Below, in pieces: positions 7,773 to 18,943 of a DNA stretch of 64,000 nt. Origin of the DNA: CAVZBT01 sp963773605. GTDB lineage: Bacteria; Acidobacteriota; UBA6911. A program made the translations under genes and the position numbers. Each line of letters starts with the position of its first letter. The first letter of the stretch is position 1. The notes under the pieces were generated by a model. The model searched no databases, was not told the DNA's origin, and was given only the letters and a program-made list of their open reading frames with translations. The stretch is taken from positions 310,001 to 374,000 of the forward strand of contig CAVZBT010000013.1 in NCBI GenBank assembly GCA_963773605.1, read 5' to 3'.

Positions 7773-10049
7773 TCATGGGGATTTGGTCTTGGGGGCCGCG
7801 GAAACCGGGAGCTCTTCGACAAACAGTTTTTTCTGGGCCAGGGGCGCGGTATCGTTGTGCTCGCCCTCGGTCAGCAGCTCGTTGCTCGGTTCCGCGACGG
7901 GGAACTGCTCGACAGGCTTGTCTTTCAGCACCGCCTCCATGTATTTGATCCAGATCGGCAGCGCGACCACCGCGCCCGTTTCCTTGTTGCCCAGCGAGAC
8001 CTTGGCGTCGAATCCCACCCAGACCGCGGTCGTGTAGGACGGGCTGAATCCGACAAACCAGGCGTCGGTGAAATCGTTCGTGGTGCCGGTCTTGCCCCCG
8101 AGCGGCCGGCCGAGCGATTTTGCCGCGGCTGCCGTTCCACTCTCCACCACATTCCGCAGCAAAGCGAGCATCGCCTCGGCCGTCTCCGGCTCCAGGACCT
8201 TTTTCAGCTGCGGTTGGGTTTCTTCCTTTTTCACGCGATCGTAATCCTCGATCCTGCGAATGAAGTAGGGTCTCGGCTGGAAGCCGAGGTTAGGGAAGAC
8301 GGTGAACGCCGAGGCCATCTCGAGCGGGGTGGCTTCGCAGGCCCCGATGGCCAGGGGCAGGTAGGGCTCCATCGGCCCGGCCAGACCGAACCGGCGCGCC
8401 ATCACGACGACGTTTTTGATCCCGACCAGTGAGGCGACCTTGATGGTGGGGACATTCCGGGATTCCGTCAGTGCCTGCCGGATGGTGATTTGCCCCTTGA
8501 ACTTACCATCGTAATTCGACGGCCGCCAGACGCGCCCAAGCGTGTCGGTATAGCTGATCGGCGCGTCGATGATGGTGCTGTCGGCGGTAAGACCGCTCTC
8601 CAGGGCGGTCGCATACACGAACGGCTTGAAGGTCGAACCGACCTGGCGCATCGCCTGCGTCGCGCGGTTGAACTCGCTCGTCTCGAAATTGTAACCGCCC
8701 ACCATCGCCTTGATCTCGCCCGTCGAGTTCTGAATCGTAATCATGGCGCCCTGCACGGCGGGGAGTTGGTCCAGGGTAACGGAAACCTTCCTCTCGTCGT
8801 CATTCAGCGCGACGATCTGGAAATAGGCGAGGTCCCCCGGTTTCAGGATGGCTCCGGGACTCTTGGAGTGTGTCCACGCGATCTCCTTGGGTCCAACCTC
8901 TCCGCGGAACTTGCCGATGCGAACCGTGACGCGGGCGTCGCCGATGTTCTCAACCAGCCCCGGCACGACATCTCCGACGCGGAGCGGGTTTTTCCACTCG
9001 GGATGGGAATAGGCCTCGAGGCTGGCCGAAGGGGACTTCAGCACGTTTTCGACCGGTCCCCGCCAGCCGTGGCGCTTGTCGTACACCCGCAGCCCGTCAC
9101 GCAAGGCACCGGTTGCCGCGGCCTGCATATCGACGTTCAAAGACGTGTAGACGCGCAACCCCTTGCGCCAAATTGCCTCGGTCGAGTACCTGTCGGCAAG
9201 CGCCTGCCGCACCCACTCCACGAAGTAGGGCGCAGTCTCCACCTCGCGGCTGCGCGCCTTCAGGACGAGCGGACGCGCCTTGGCCTCGGCGGCCAACTTC
9301 GCCGGTATCATCTGTTCCGCCGCCATGCGGTCGAGGATGTAGTTGCGCCGCGCGAGTGCCGCGTCCGGGTGCAACCGCGGAGAGTAGAAGGTGGGGTTGC
9401 GCGGCAACCCGCCGATCATTGCGCATTCTTCGATGGTCAGGTCCTTCAGTTGTTTGCCGAAATACGTGTCGGCCGCAGCCGCAACGCCGTAAGCGCCGTG
9501 CCCCATGTAGTGCTGATTGCAGTACAGCGTCAGGATCTGGCGCTTGGAATAACGCTTCTCTATCTTCCAGGCAATCAGGAGCTCTTTGATCTTGCGATCG
9601 AAGGTCTTTTCGTTCGAGCGCAGCAGCAGCCGGGATAGCTGCTGGGTGATTGTGCTGGCCCCCTCGGCGCGGGACATCGAGACGAGGTCCCTGTATGCGG
9701 CGCGCAGCAGCGAGATGTAGTTGATCCCGGAGTGGTTGTAAAACTGGTCATCCTCGGCGGCGAGGACGGCGAGCTGCATGTAGGGCGGGATCTCCTCGAA
9801 GGGGACCACGATGCGCCGCTCGACGGCAAATTCCCCGATAACCTTGCTGTCGTCGGAGTAAACCGCCGTGATCACGTCCGGTCGGTAGTCTTCCAGGCTC
9901 TGAATCTGCGGCAGGTTGTACTCGTAGCCCAGCAGAATGCCGGAGACCGTCCCGGCAACCAGGAAGGTCAGGATGAGCAGACCATAAAAAACGAGGAGCC
10001 AGCGCGGAATCCCGCGCTTCCTCCCCGTCGTCGACTGCGCGCTCGCCAT
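7773..10049 (-). CDS. PBP1A-family bifunctional penicillin-binding protein
   Basis: 758 residues. It polymerises and crosslinks peptidoglycan in the periplasm. A single membrane segment lies at about residues 16-41. The GT51 glycosyltransferase follows, with catalytic Glu99 in AVLAAEDDQFYNH and the later STITQQLSR and KRQILTLYCN motifs. An OB-like insert spans about 330-430. The transpeptidase has STFK (Ser472), SRN (530-532) and KTGTT (653-657). All catalytic residues are present. The C-terminal tail is Ala/Pro/Lys-rich. It stands alone on its strand, convergent with the polyprenyl synthase. A perfect -10 hexamer lies 11 nt before the ATG. Confidence 0.96.
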   Translation of the reverse strand: MASAQSTTGRKRGIPRWLLVFYGLLILTFLVAGTVSGILLGYEYNLPQIQSLEDYRPDVITAVYSDDSKVIGEFAVERRIVVPFEEIPPYMQLAVLAAEDDQFYNHSGINYISLLRAAYRDLVSMSRAEGASTITQQLSRLLLRSNEKTFDRKIKELLIAWKIEKRYSKRQILTLYCNQHYMGHGAYGVAAAADTYFGKQLKDLTIEECAMIGGLPRNPTFYSPRLHPDAALARRNYILDRMAAEQMIPAKLAAEAKARPLVLKARSREVETAPYFVEWVRQALADRYSTEAIWRKGLRVYTSLNVDMQAAATGALRDGLRVYDKRHGWRGPVENVLKSPSASLEAYSHPEWKNPLRVGDVVPGLVENIGDARVTVRIGKFRGEVGPKEIAWTHSKSPGAILKPGDLAYFQIVALNDDERKVSVTLDQLPAVQGAMITIQNSTGEIKAMVGGYNFETSEFNRATQAMRQVGSTFKPFVYATALESGLTADSTIIDAPISYTDTLGRVWRPSNYDGKFKGQITIRQALTESRNVPTIKVASLVGIKNVVVMARRFGLAGPMEPYLPLAIGACEATPLEMASAFTVFPNLGFQPRPYFIRRIEDYDRVKKEETQPQLKKVLEPETAEAMLALLRNVVESGTAAAAKSLGRPLGGKTGTTNDFTDAWFVGFSPSYTTAVWVGFDAKVSLGNKETGAVVALPIWIKYMEAVLKDKPVEQFPVAEPSNELLTEGEHNDTAPLAQKKLFVEELPVSAAPKTKSP

Positions 10050-10060
10050 AATCGGAGCGG

Positions 10061-10066
10061 ATTATA
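10061..10066 (-). promoter_or_regulatory. Putative -10 element for the PBP1A gene
   Basis: On the minus strand this reads TATAAT, with only 11 nt to the start codon. A transcript from it would have a leader of about 4-5 nt, so it may be nearly leaderless. No good -35 is visible. Confidence 0.35.
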
Positions 10067-10282
10067 GCATGGGGGGAGTCGATTTGGCGCGCAGACCAGG
10101 GTGCCGAGCGGTCGTCGGCCGAACGTCGTGCGGAGCCGGCAGCCACCGAGCTTGCGAAGGTACGCGTCGGGTCAGCCCAAGTCCACGTCGAGGCCCAGGT
10201 CGAATCCAAGTGGGGCAGGAAAGTACTTGGCGCTGTGCGCGTCTGCCCCCGGGTACGCTTCATCCTGGACAACCCGCAGCGG

Positions 10283-10657
10283 TCAGCTTTCCTCCACGAC
10301 CTCTTCCGGTTCGCCGGCCGCCGCCCCGGCACCCCTATCGAGGAACGTCACCCGCGCCACAATGACCTCGGTCGAGTAGTGTTTTTCCCCCGGCGGTTTC
10401 TCCCACGACCGCGTCTGCAGCGATCCTTCGATGCACACCAGCCTCCCCTTGCGCAGGTAATGATTGCACAGCTCGGCCGCCTTGCCGTAGGCAACCACCC
10501 TGTGCCACTCGGTGGTTTTCTGCGGCGTACCGTTGCTGTTGCGGACCTGGTCCGTCGCCAGGCTGAAGTTCGACACCGGCGTGCCGCCGCCTGTCACGCG
10601 CTCGTCCGGATCTTTCCCGAGCCTCCCGATGAGAAGCACTTTATTGAGACAGCCCAT
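10283..10657 (-). CDS. ssb: Single-stranded DNA-binding protein
   Basis: 124 residues from the ATG at 10657, preceded by GAGGAGGGA. The OB-fold signature is clear: NKVLLIGRLGKDPDERVT, then VSNFSLATD, EWHRVVAYGKAAE, YLRKGRLVCIEGSLQTRSW and VTFLDRG. It coats single-stranded DNA in replication and repair. The tail after the OB-fold is very short and ends EPEEVVEES, without the DDDIPF-like hydrophobic tip that recruits partner proteins in many bacteria. A second, longer SSB elsewhere in the genome is possible. It is divergent from the ribosomal superoperon. Confidence 0.93.
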   Translation of the reverse strand: MGCLNKVLLIGRLGKDPDERVTGGGTPVSNFSLATDQVRNSNGTPQKTTEWHRVVAYGKAAELCNHYLRKGRLVCIEGSLQTRSWEKPPGEKHYSTEVIVARVTFLDRGAGAAAGEPEEVVEES

Positions 10658-10879
10658 CTCCGTCCCTCCTCGCTGCGGTGCCTCGCAGGGCCAAAAACCG
10701 GCACCCGGCACGACGCGTCCGGTGCCGTCCTCTGCGTGTCTAAACGGGTGTGGACGCCGATCGAGCAAGAATTTCATGCGAATTTCACACGCGGGGGTGG
10801 ATTTTCGACTGCGAGACCGGTATGCTTTGCCGCTTGTTCATTTCATTCTGCAAGCGAAGGGGATAATCGGGCTATTTGC

Positions 10880-10908
10880 TTGACAGCATTTGGTTCGTTT
10901 GCTATATT
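10880..10908 (+). promoter_or_regulatory. Strong sigma-70 promoter of the str-S10-spc-alpha superoperon
   Basis: TTGACA at 10880-10885 and TATATT at 10903-10908 with an optimal 17-nt spacer. The expected start near 10915 gives a leader of about 84 nt before rpsL. The rest of the 341-nt gap between ssb and rpsL contains no gene I can support. Confidence 0.8.
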
Positions 10909-10998
10909 CGTGCGGTTTTTCGCTGTATTTATTAAAGGCTGGGGCCAGGGAGCGGAAGTACCGGGCGCACAGCCATGTAGGGCAAAGGAGAGTATAGT

Positions 10999-11373
10999 TT
11001 GCCGACCTTCAATCAGCTGGTTCGATCTGGCCGAAAGAAGATTCGTTACAAGACGAAGAGTCCGGCTTTGCAGGGAAGTCCTCAGCGCAGGGGTGTTTGC
11101 ACGAGGGTGTATACATCGACACCCAAGAAGCCCAATTCGGCCCTGCGCAAAGTTGCGCGTGTCCGTCTGACCAACGGGATCGAGGTGACAACCTATATCC
11201 CGGGTATCGGGCACAATCTGCAGGAACACTCCATCGTGCTGATACGCGGTGGACGTGTCAAGGACCTCCCTGGGGTTCGCTACCATGTGGTGCGGGGCAC
11301 TCTGGATTCGGTGGGAGTTCAGGATCGCAAGAACTCCCGCTCCAAATATGGTGCCAAGCGACCCAAAAGCTAA
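10999..11373 (+). CDS. rpsL: 30S ribosomal protein S12
   Basis: 124 residues; decoding-centre protein. It starts at a TTG with AAAGGAG eight nt upstream; MPTFNQLVRSGR is the family N-terminus. The loop TPKKPNSALRK and the later GGRVKDLPGVRYH retain the lysines whose mutation gives streptomycin resistance, so the sequence is wild type there. First gene of the superoperon, directly behind the strong promoter. Confidence 0.97.
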   Translation: MPTFNQLVRSGRKKIRYKTKSPALQGSPQRRGVCTRVYTSTPKKPNSALRKVARVRLTNGIEVTTYIPGIGHNLQEHSIVLIRGGRVKDLPGVRYHVVRGTLDSVGVQDRKNSRSKYGAKRPKS

Positions 11374-11530
11374 TCACTCCTTCACATTAACCAAGAAGGG
11401 TGACGGGTTCACGCCCGGCGAGAATCTTCGGATGGCAATTGCCAGAGCCGACGAAGTTCGCTCTCAGGGGAGCAGTACCCTGACTCGGGAGCGGTAACGA
11501 ATACCAGTAAGCAGCAGGAGATCTTTCAGT
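11374..11530 (+). other. rpsL-rpsG spacer
   Basis: 157 nt without a gene, longer than the other gaps in this part of the operon. In Escherichia coli the equivalent spacer carries the S7 autoregulatory site. Short complementary segments exist here (for example around 11415-11435), but I could not establish a convincing fold. Confidence 0.3.
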
Positions 11531-12001
11531 ATGCCGAGGCGAAGAGAAGTACCAAAGCGGGAAACCTTGCCGGATCCCGCTTTACGGCAGCACGCTCATC
11601 ACCAAGTTCATCAACTGCATGATGAAGGAGGGGAAGAAGAGCGTCGCCGAGCACATCTTCTACGGCGCACTCGACGTGATCAAGGACCGCGCCAAGGAAG
11701 ATCCGGTCAAGGTGTTCAAGAAGGCGCTCGATCGGTCAAGCCGGTCCTGGAGGTTAAATCGCGGCGTGTCGGCGGCGCCACGTACCAGGTCCCGATCGAG
11801 GTCCCCCAGGACCGCAGGACTTCGCTGGCCATCCGCTGGATCATCTCCAACTCGCGCGGGCGGAGCGAGAAGACGATGCGGGAGAAGCTGGCTGCCGAGA
11901 TTCTGGATGCGTCCAACAATCGCGGCGGCGCGATAAAGAAGAAGGAAGATACCCATCGGATGGCGGAGGCCAACAAGGCCTTCGCTCATTACCGCTGGTA
12001 G
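11531..12001 (+). CDS. rpsG: 30S ribosomal protein S7 (two compensating indels)
   Basis: S7 nucleates the 30S head. The start MPRRREVPKRE and the end EANKAFAHYRW are canonical and in the same frame, giving about 156 residues. An extra C near 11577 throws the frame after LPDP, where LYGSTLITKF is expected; a missing base near 11731 restores it at SVKPVLEVKSRRVGG. The middle, MMKEGKKSVAEH onwards, is perfect in the shifted frame. Twelve nt separate it from fusA. I treat this as one intact gene with sequence errors. Confidence 0.88.
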   Translation: MPRRREVPKRETLPDPALRQHAHHQVHQLHDEGGEEERRRAHLLRRTRRDQGPRQGRSGQGVQEGARSVKPVLEVKSRRVGGATYQVPIEVPQDRRTSLAIRWIISNSRGRSEKTMREKLAAEILDASNNRGGAIKKKEDTHRMAEANKAFAHYRW

Positions 12002-12013
12002 ACGAGGTTTTCA

Positions 12014-14119
12014 GTGGGACGCTCAGTACCGTTGGAACGGACCCGGAACATCGGGATCATGGCGCACATCGATGCCGGCAAGACGACGACGACCGAGCGG
12101 ATCCTCTATTACACCGGAATCACCCACAAGCTGGGCGAGGTGCATGAGGGGACCGCCACCATGGACTGGATGGAACAGGAGCAGGAGCGCGGCATCACCA
12201 TCACGTCCGCCGCGACGACCTGTTTCTGGGGGGATCATCGGATCAACATCATCGATACGCCCGGGCCACGTGGATTTCACGGCGGAGGTGGAACGCAGCC
12301 TGCGGGTGCTGGACGGCGCGGTGGCCCTTTTTGGCGCGGTGGAAGGCGTGGAGCCACAGTCCGAGACGGTCTGGCGCCAGGCCGACAAGTACCGCGTTCC
12401 GCGCATCGGGTTCGTCAACAAGATGGATCGCCCGGGCGCGGATTTCCCGCGCGTGCTCGAGATGATGCGGAGCCGGCTCGAGCGCGATTCCCGTAGCCGT
12501 GCAGATCCCGCTGGGCGCCGAGGACCAGTTCCGCGGCGTGATCGACCTGATCGCGCAGAAGGCGATCGTGTTCCGGGAGGAGACCCTGGGCGCCGGATTT
12601 CGAGATCTGAGGAGATTCCGGAGGACTACCGGGAGGAAGTGGCCCAGTATCGGGACCTGATGCTCGAAACCATTGCCGATGTCGACGATCACCTGATGGA
12701 GAAGTACGTCGGCGGCGAGCCGGTCACGGACGAGGAGATCCTCGCCGCCGTGCGCAAGGGAACCATCGCGCTCAAGTTCGTTCCCGTGCTCTGCGGCGCT
12801 GCCTTCAAGAACAAGGGAATCCAGCAGCTGCTGGACTGCGATCGTGCATTATCTCCCCTCGCCTCTGGACGTTCCGCCGGTCAAGGGTGTCGGCGACCGA
12901 CGGCGCGGAGCCGCCGATGCGCCACGCTTCGGACGACGAGCCATTTTCGGCGCTGGTCTTCAAGATCATGACGGATCCGTTCGTCGGCCAGCTGGCGTTT
13001 TTCCGTGTTTACTCCGGGCAGCTGAAATCGGGACGCTCGGTGTACAACTCCACCAGGGACGCGGTGGAGCGCGTGGGCCGGCTGCTGAAGATGCACGCCA
13101 ACAAGCGCGAGGAGATCAAGGAAGTCTATTGCGGCGATATCGCCGCCGCGGTCGGCTTGAAGCACGTCAGCACCGGCGACACGATTTGCGACAAGCAGCA
13201 CCCGATCGTGCTCGAGGCGATCGAGTTCCCGGCCCCCGTCATCGCCGTGGCGATCGAGCCGAAGACCAAGGCGGACCAGGAGAAGCTCGGGCATCGCCCT
13301 CGACAAGCTGATTCGAGAGAAGATCCGACGTTCAAGGTTCACACCGATCAGGACACCGGCCAGACGATCATCTCCGGAATGGGCGAGCTCCACCTCGAGA
13401 TCCTCGTCGATCGCATGGTGCGCGAGTTCGGCGTGGCGGCCAATGTCGGCAAGCCGCAGGTCGCCTATCGCGAAACCATCCGGCAGCAGGCCGAGGCCGA
13501 GGGCAAGTTCATCCGCCAGACCGGCGGCCACGGTCAGTACGGACATGTGAAGATTGTCCTGGAACCGGGCGCGCCGGGATCCGGGTTCGAATTCGTCAAC
13601 GAGATCGTCGGTGGCACGATCCCCCGCGAGTACATCACCCCGGTGGAAAACGGGGCCCGAGGAAGCGCTCGAATCCGGCGTTCTGGCCGGCTATGAAATG
13701 GTCGACGTCAAGGTGACGCCTCATCGACGGTTCGTACCACGAGGTGGACTCGTCGGAAATGGCGTTCAAGATCGCCGGGTTCGATGGCGCTCAAGGAAGC
13801 CGCCAGGCGCGCCAAGCCGGTGCTGCTCGAGCCGATCATGCAGGTCGAGGTGGTGGTTCCGGAGGAGTTCATGGGAGCCGTGACCGGCGATCTGCACTCG
13901 CGGCGCGGCCGGGTGGAGTCGACGGAGTCCCGCCTGAGCTCCACGATTATCCAGTGCAAGGTGCCGCTTTCGGAGATGTTCGGGTACTCCACCGATCTTC
14001 GTTCCATGACCCAGGGACGGGCGACCTACTCGATGCATTTTTCTCACTACGAGGAAGCGCCCAAGGCCATCAGCGAAGAGGTCATCGCGAAGGTCCGCGG
14101 GAAGCTGGTGGGCAATTAA
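12014..14119 (+). CDS. fusA: Elongation factor G (frame broken by about 11 indels)
   Basis: EF-G drives ribosomal translocation with GTP. It starts at a GTG; the G1 motif AHIDAGKTTTTERIL, switch region RGITITSAATT and DTPG are seen first. Conserved blocks then appear in all three frames: VDFTAEVERSLRVLDGAV, NKMDRPGADFPRVL, EPFSALVFKIMTDPFVG, SGMGELHLEILVDRM, GHGQYGHVKIVLEPG and the C-terminal GYSTDLRSMTQGRATYSM. Net shifts are extra bases near 12265, 12491, 12594, 12607, 12836, 12885, 13290, 13657, 13719 and 13780 and a loss near 13318. Start and stop share a frame. Corrected length is about 698 residues, normal for EF-G. Confidence 0.88.
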
Positions 14120-14140
14120 GAGGAGCCGGGAGACAGAAAC

Positions 14141-15334
<1,194 letters not shown>

Positions 15335-15345
15335 AGCGAGACCAT

Positions 15346-15672
15346 ATGCTGAACGAAAAGATCAGAATCCGACTGAAAGCTTACGACTACCGGGTGCTGG
15401 ACCAGTCCACCTCGGAAATCGTCGAAATCGCGAAGCGCACAGGTTCGCGCGTGTCGGGACCGATCCCGCTGCCGACGGTGAAGAACAAGTTCTGCGTTCT
15501 GCGCTCGCCGCACGTCGACAAGAAGTCCCGGGAGCAGTTCGAGATCCGCACGCACAAGCGGCTGGTGGACATCCTGGAGCCGACGCCGCAGACGGTCGAC
15601 GCGCTCATGAAGCTGGACCTGCCGGCGGCCATCGACGTCGAAATCAAGGCCTTCGGCACGGAACACAAGTAG
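15346..15672 (+). CDS. rpsJ: 30S ribosomal protein S10
   Basis: 108 residues from the ATG at 15346, 11 nt after tuf. IRIRLKAYDYRVLD, GPIPLPTVKNKFCVLRSPHV and REQFEIRTHKRLVDI are family hallmarks. The frame is intact, with no indel, although it follows the most damaged gene. First gene of the S10 block. Confidence 0.97.
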   Translation: MLNEKIRIRLKAYDYRVLDQSTSEIVEIAKRTGSRVSGPIPLPTVKNKFCVLRSPHVDKKSREQFEIRTHKRLVDILEPTPQTVDALMKLDLPAAIDVEIKAFGTEHK

Positions 15673-15766
15673 GCTCCTGGCGCGGGCTCTTCGCAACCCG
15701 CCGCTCGCCCTTGGCGGAGCGAGCGGGCGGACCATGAACGCCCGGCACCGGACGAGGGGAACGAAA

Positions 15767-16395
15767 ATGGTGGATGGACTCATTGGCGTGAAGGTCGGGA
15801 TGACCCAGGTGTTTGACGAGGACGGCAGCGTCATACCGGTCACCGTTATCAAGGCCGGTCCCTGCGTCGTCGTGCAGCGGAAGATGAAGGACAAGGACGG
15901 TTACGACGCCCTGCAGCTCGGACTGGTCGAGTTTGTCCGCCCCGGCCGGGTGAAAAAGCCGCGGGCCGGGCACTTCAAGAAAGCCGGCGTCCCCCCGTGC
16001 CGGGTGCTGCGCGAGTTCCGCTTCGACGACGGCGATGTCGCTGAAGGTAGGAGACCAGGTGCTGGTCGAACCAGGTCTTTCGGCCGTCCGATGCGATCCG
16101 CGTCACCGGGACGAGCAAGGGGCGGGGCTTTGCCGGGCTGATCAAGCGTCACCATTTCGGCGGCGGCGCGGCAACGCACGGGTCGATGTTTCACCGGGCC
16201 CCGGGATCGATTGGTGCGTCGGCGTATCCGAGCCGTGTCCTGCCCGGGATGCGTGCCGCCGGCCACATGGGAGCCGAGCGCGTGACCGTCGACGGTCTGC
16301 AGGTCGTGCGCATCCAGAACGAGGAGAACCTGCTGGTGGTCAAAGGGGCCGTGCCCGGGCGCAACGGCGGGTATGTCATCATCGAGAAAGCCTGA
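15767..16395 (+). CDS. rplC: 50S ribosomal protein L3 (two indels)
   Basis: The ATG at 15767 follows GAGGGGA; MVDGLIGVKVGMTQVF is the L3 N-terminus. An ATG at 15734 is in frame but only adds a non-homologous stretch. Extra bases near 16035 and 16067 shift the frame twice, after FDDG and after VLVE. The C-terminal half, from the GRGFAGLIKRHHFGGG region through AYPSRVLPGMRAAGHMGAER, is intact after that. Corrected length is about 209 residues. The cluster of small Gly/Ala residues around the GGGAATHGS loop is the segment reaching towards the peptidyl-transferase centre. Confidence 0.9.
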
Positions 16396-16443
16396 CGAGG
16401 CGGGGGCGAGAAATTGCCCGTCATTTGAAGGTGAGGGTCAGCC

Positions 16444-17072
16444 ATGGCTGAAATAGATGTGCGAAACCTCTCGAACGAGGTCGTCGAGAAGCTCGACCTC
16501 TCCGATGAGGTTTTCAAGGCCGAGTTCAACGCGCCGCTCATCTGGGAGGCGGTCAAGCACTACGAAGACTCCCAACGCGCCGGAACGGCGGCCACCAAGA
16601 CCCGCGGGGCCGTCAGCGGCAGCGGCAAGAAGCTGTGGCGGCAGAAGGGCACCGGGCGCGCCCGCATCGGCAGCATCCGCAGCCCGGTCTGGCGGCACGG
16701 CGGCACCGTGCACGGCCCGCAGCCGCGCGATTACGGCTACAACTTCCCGCGGAAAAAGATCCGCGGCGCGTTGCGCTCCGCGCTCTCGGCCAAGCTGGGC
16801 GAAAACTGCATAATGGTCGTCGACGCGTTCCGCCTGGAAGGGCACAAGACGCGCGATTTCAAGCGGGTCCTGCAGGGCCTGGGCGGCACCGGTAAGGTTC
16901 TGCTCGTGATGCACGGAGGAGAACCACAACCTCGAGCTGTCGTCGCGCAACCTTCCCGGTGTAAAGCTGGTTCCCGGCAAGGGCGTCAACATCAGGGACG
17001 TGGTCAACAGTTCCCAGCTGATTTTTTCCAAGGACGCCATACTTGCAGGTCCAGGAGGTACTCAGCCGATGA
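16444..17072 (+). CDS. rplD: 50S ribosomal protein L4 (two indels)
   Basis: MAEIDVRNLSNEVVEKLDL begins the protein; TKTRGAVSGSGKKLWRQKG and the basic exit-tunnel loop with GTGRARIGSIRSPVW are unmistakable. An extra G near 16921 shifts the frame at VMHGENHNLELSSRN, and another base near 17043 is needed to reach the stop at 17070-17072. Corrected length is about 208 residues. The stop codon overlaps the rplW start as ATGA, a translational-coupling arrangement that supports the correction. Confidence 0.88.
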
Positions 17073-17363
17073 GCCGCGCACACGAAGTCCTCAGGCTGCC
17101 GGTTATTACCGAGAAGAGCACGTTCGCAGAAGGAAAATCTCAGGACCCTCACGTTCAAGGTCGCCCGCGACGCCAACAAGCAGGAGATCAAGGAGGCCGT
17201 CGAGAAGATCTTCAAAGTGAAGGTCGACAGCGTGCGCACCGCTATCTTCCATGGCAAGAACCGGCGCCAGGGCCGTTACGCCGGCCGGCGGCCGGACTGG
17301 AAGAAGGCCTACGTCACGTTGAAGCAGGGCGAGAAGATGGTCGAATTCTCCGAGGCGGTCTAG
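17069..17363 (+). CDS. rplW: 50S ribosomal protein L23 (one indel)
   Basis: The ATG at 17069 overlaps the rplD stop. MSRAHEVLRLPVITEKST is the L23 start. An extra base near 17141, after EGKS, shifts the frame; the remainder, LTFKVARDANKQEIKEAVE to the terminal KMVEFSEAV, is good L23 and ends at TAG 17361-17363. Corrected length is about 97 residues. L23 lies at the tunnel exit and is a docking site for trigger factor and SRP. Confidence 0.87.
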
Positions 17364-17387
17364 CGCTCGGCGGGAGCAGGCAAAGAC

Positions 17388-18215
17388 ATGGCGATCAAGA
17401 CATACAGGCCCACTTCTCCGGCGATCCGGTTCCGGACGACCCTGGACAAAGAGGAGCTTACCCAGGAAAGGCCGCTGAAGCGCCTGACGACGCATAAGCG
17501 GCGGATTTCGGGGCGCGACAACAAGGGGCACCTGCAGGTGCGGCATCGAGGTGGCGGGCACAAGAAGCTCTACCGGGCCATCGACTTCAAGCGCGACAAG
17601 CGCGACATCCCGGCGCAGGTCACGTCGATCGAGTACGACCCGAACCGGTCGGCGCGCATCGCGCTGCTGTCCTACGCGGACGGGGAGAAGCGCTATATCC
17701 TGGCCCCCAACGGGCTGAAGGTCGGGACCACGATCGTCGCCGGCGCCACCGCGGACATCCTGGTCGGCAATGCGCTTCCGCTCAAGAACATTCCGCTCGG
17801 AACGATGGTGCACAACATCGAGCTGAAGATGGGCAGGGGCGGGCAGTTGGCGCGCTCTGCGGGAACGGCCGCGCAGCTGCTGGCCAAGGAGGCCGGTTAC
17901 GCGCAGATCAAGGTGCCCTCGGGGGAAACCCGCATGGTCCACCTCGAGTGCTACGCGACCATCGGGCAGGTCGGCAACCTCGACCACGAGAACGTGTCCA
18001 TCGGCAAGGCCGGCCGGACGCGGTGGCTCGGGCGGCGCCCCACGGTGCGCGGGGTCGCGATGAACCCGATCGACCACCCGCACGGCGGCGGCGAAGGCAA
18101 GACCTCCGGCGGCAGAAACCCCGTCAGCCCATGGGGCCAGCCGACGAAGGGCTACAAGACGCGCAACAACAAGCGGACTCAGCGGTTCATCATCAAGCGC
18201 CGCGACAAGAGGTAG
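17388..18215 (+). CDS. rplB: 50S ribosomal protein L2
   Basis: 275 residues, frame intact. MAIKTYRPTSPAIRF, GRDNKGHLQVRHRGGGHKK and the conserved NPIDHPHGGGEGKTSGGRNP near the C-terminus, which contains the histidine important for peptidyl transfer, are all present. Its clean frame contrasts with the genes immediately before it. 12 nt separate it from rpsS. Confidence 0.97.
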   Translation: MAIKTYRPTSPAIRFRTTLDKEELTQERPLKRLTTHKRRISGRDNKGHLQVRHRGGGHKKLYRAIDFKRDKRDIPAQVTSIEYDPNRSARIALLSYADGEKRYILAPNGLKVGTTIVAGATADILVGNALPLKNIPLGTMVHNIELKMGRGGQLARSAGTAAQLLAKEAGYAQIKVPSGETRMVHLECYATIGQVGNLDHENVSIGKAGRTRWLGRRPTVRGVAMNPIDHPHGGGEGKTSGGRNPVSPWGQPTKGYKTRNNKRTQRFIIKRRDKR

Positions 18216-18227
18216 GAGGAGTGGTTC

Positions 18228-18524
18228 ATGGCCAGATCCGTCAAGAAGGGGCCGTTCATCGACGATCACCTGTTGAAGAAGATTCGCGCCGTCACCGGCA
18301 CGGGCAGCCGCACCGTCATCAAGACCTGGTCGCGGCGCTCGACCATTACACCGGAGATGGTCGGCCACACCGTCGCTGTGCACAACGGCAAGAAGTTCAT
18401 CCCGATTTACATCTCGGAGAACATGGTGAGCCACAAGCTCGGGGAGTTCGCCCCGACGCGCATCTTCAAGGGGCACACCACCAAGGTGGCCGAGAGGGCA
18501 ACGGCGGTGAAACCACCCGCGTAA
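18228..18524 (+). CDS. rpsS: 30S ribosomal protein S19
   Basis: 98 residues after a strong AGGAGGAG ribosome-binding site. ARSVKKGPFIDDHLLKK, IKTWSRRSTITPEMVGHT and KLGEFAPTRIFKGHT are canonical. It forms part of the 30S head next to S13. Confidence 0.97.
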   Translation: MARSVKKGPFIDDHLLKKIRAVTGTGSRTVIKTWSRRSTITPEMVGHTVAVHNGKKFIPIYISENMVSHKLGEFAPTRIFKGHTTKVAERATAVKPPA

Positions 18525-18578
18525 GCCGGGTCCGCCCGCGCGCGGCCGCCGAACGGCGAATTGCGAACCGAGGTAGAT

Positions 18579-18932
18579 ATGGAAGCGAGTGCGAAGGGGA
18601 AATACATCAAGGGGTCTCCGCAGAAGGCCCGGCTGGTCATCGACCTGATCCGCGGGAGGAACGTCCAGGAAGCGCTGGGCATTCTGCGCTTCACGAACAA
18701 GCGCGCCACCCGCTCCATCGAGAAGGTCCTCCTTTCGGCCGTGGCGAATGCCAAAGAGAAGAACGCGGCGGCGGATGTCGACCAGTTTGTCATAGACCGG
18801 GCGGTGGTCGACACGGGCCCGACCAAGTGGAGACGGCGGGTGCGGCCCGCCCCCATGGGGCGCGCCTACCGCGAGCAGCGCCGCTACAAGCACATTACCA
18901 TTTCCATCAAGGGCAGCGACACCGAGGAGTGA
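18579..18932 (+). CDS. rplV: 50S ribosomal protein L22
   Basis: 117 residues from the ATG at 18579; the open frame also has a TTG at 18561 that would add six residues. KYIKGSPQKARLVIDLIRG and the C-terminal RRRVRPAPMGRAYRE with HITISI are L22. The long beta-hairpin that lines the exit tunnel is intact; this is the site of macrolide-resistance changes elsewhere, but nothing unusual is seen. Confidence 0.96.
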   Translation: MEASAKGKYIKGSPQKARLVIDLIRGRNVQEALGILRFTNKRATRSIEKVLLSAVANAKEKNAAADVDQFVIDRAVVDTGPTKWRRRVRPAPMGRAYREQRRYKHITISIKGSDTEE

Positions 18933-18943
18933 GGAGGTCCACC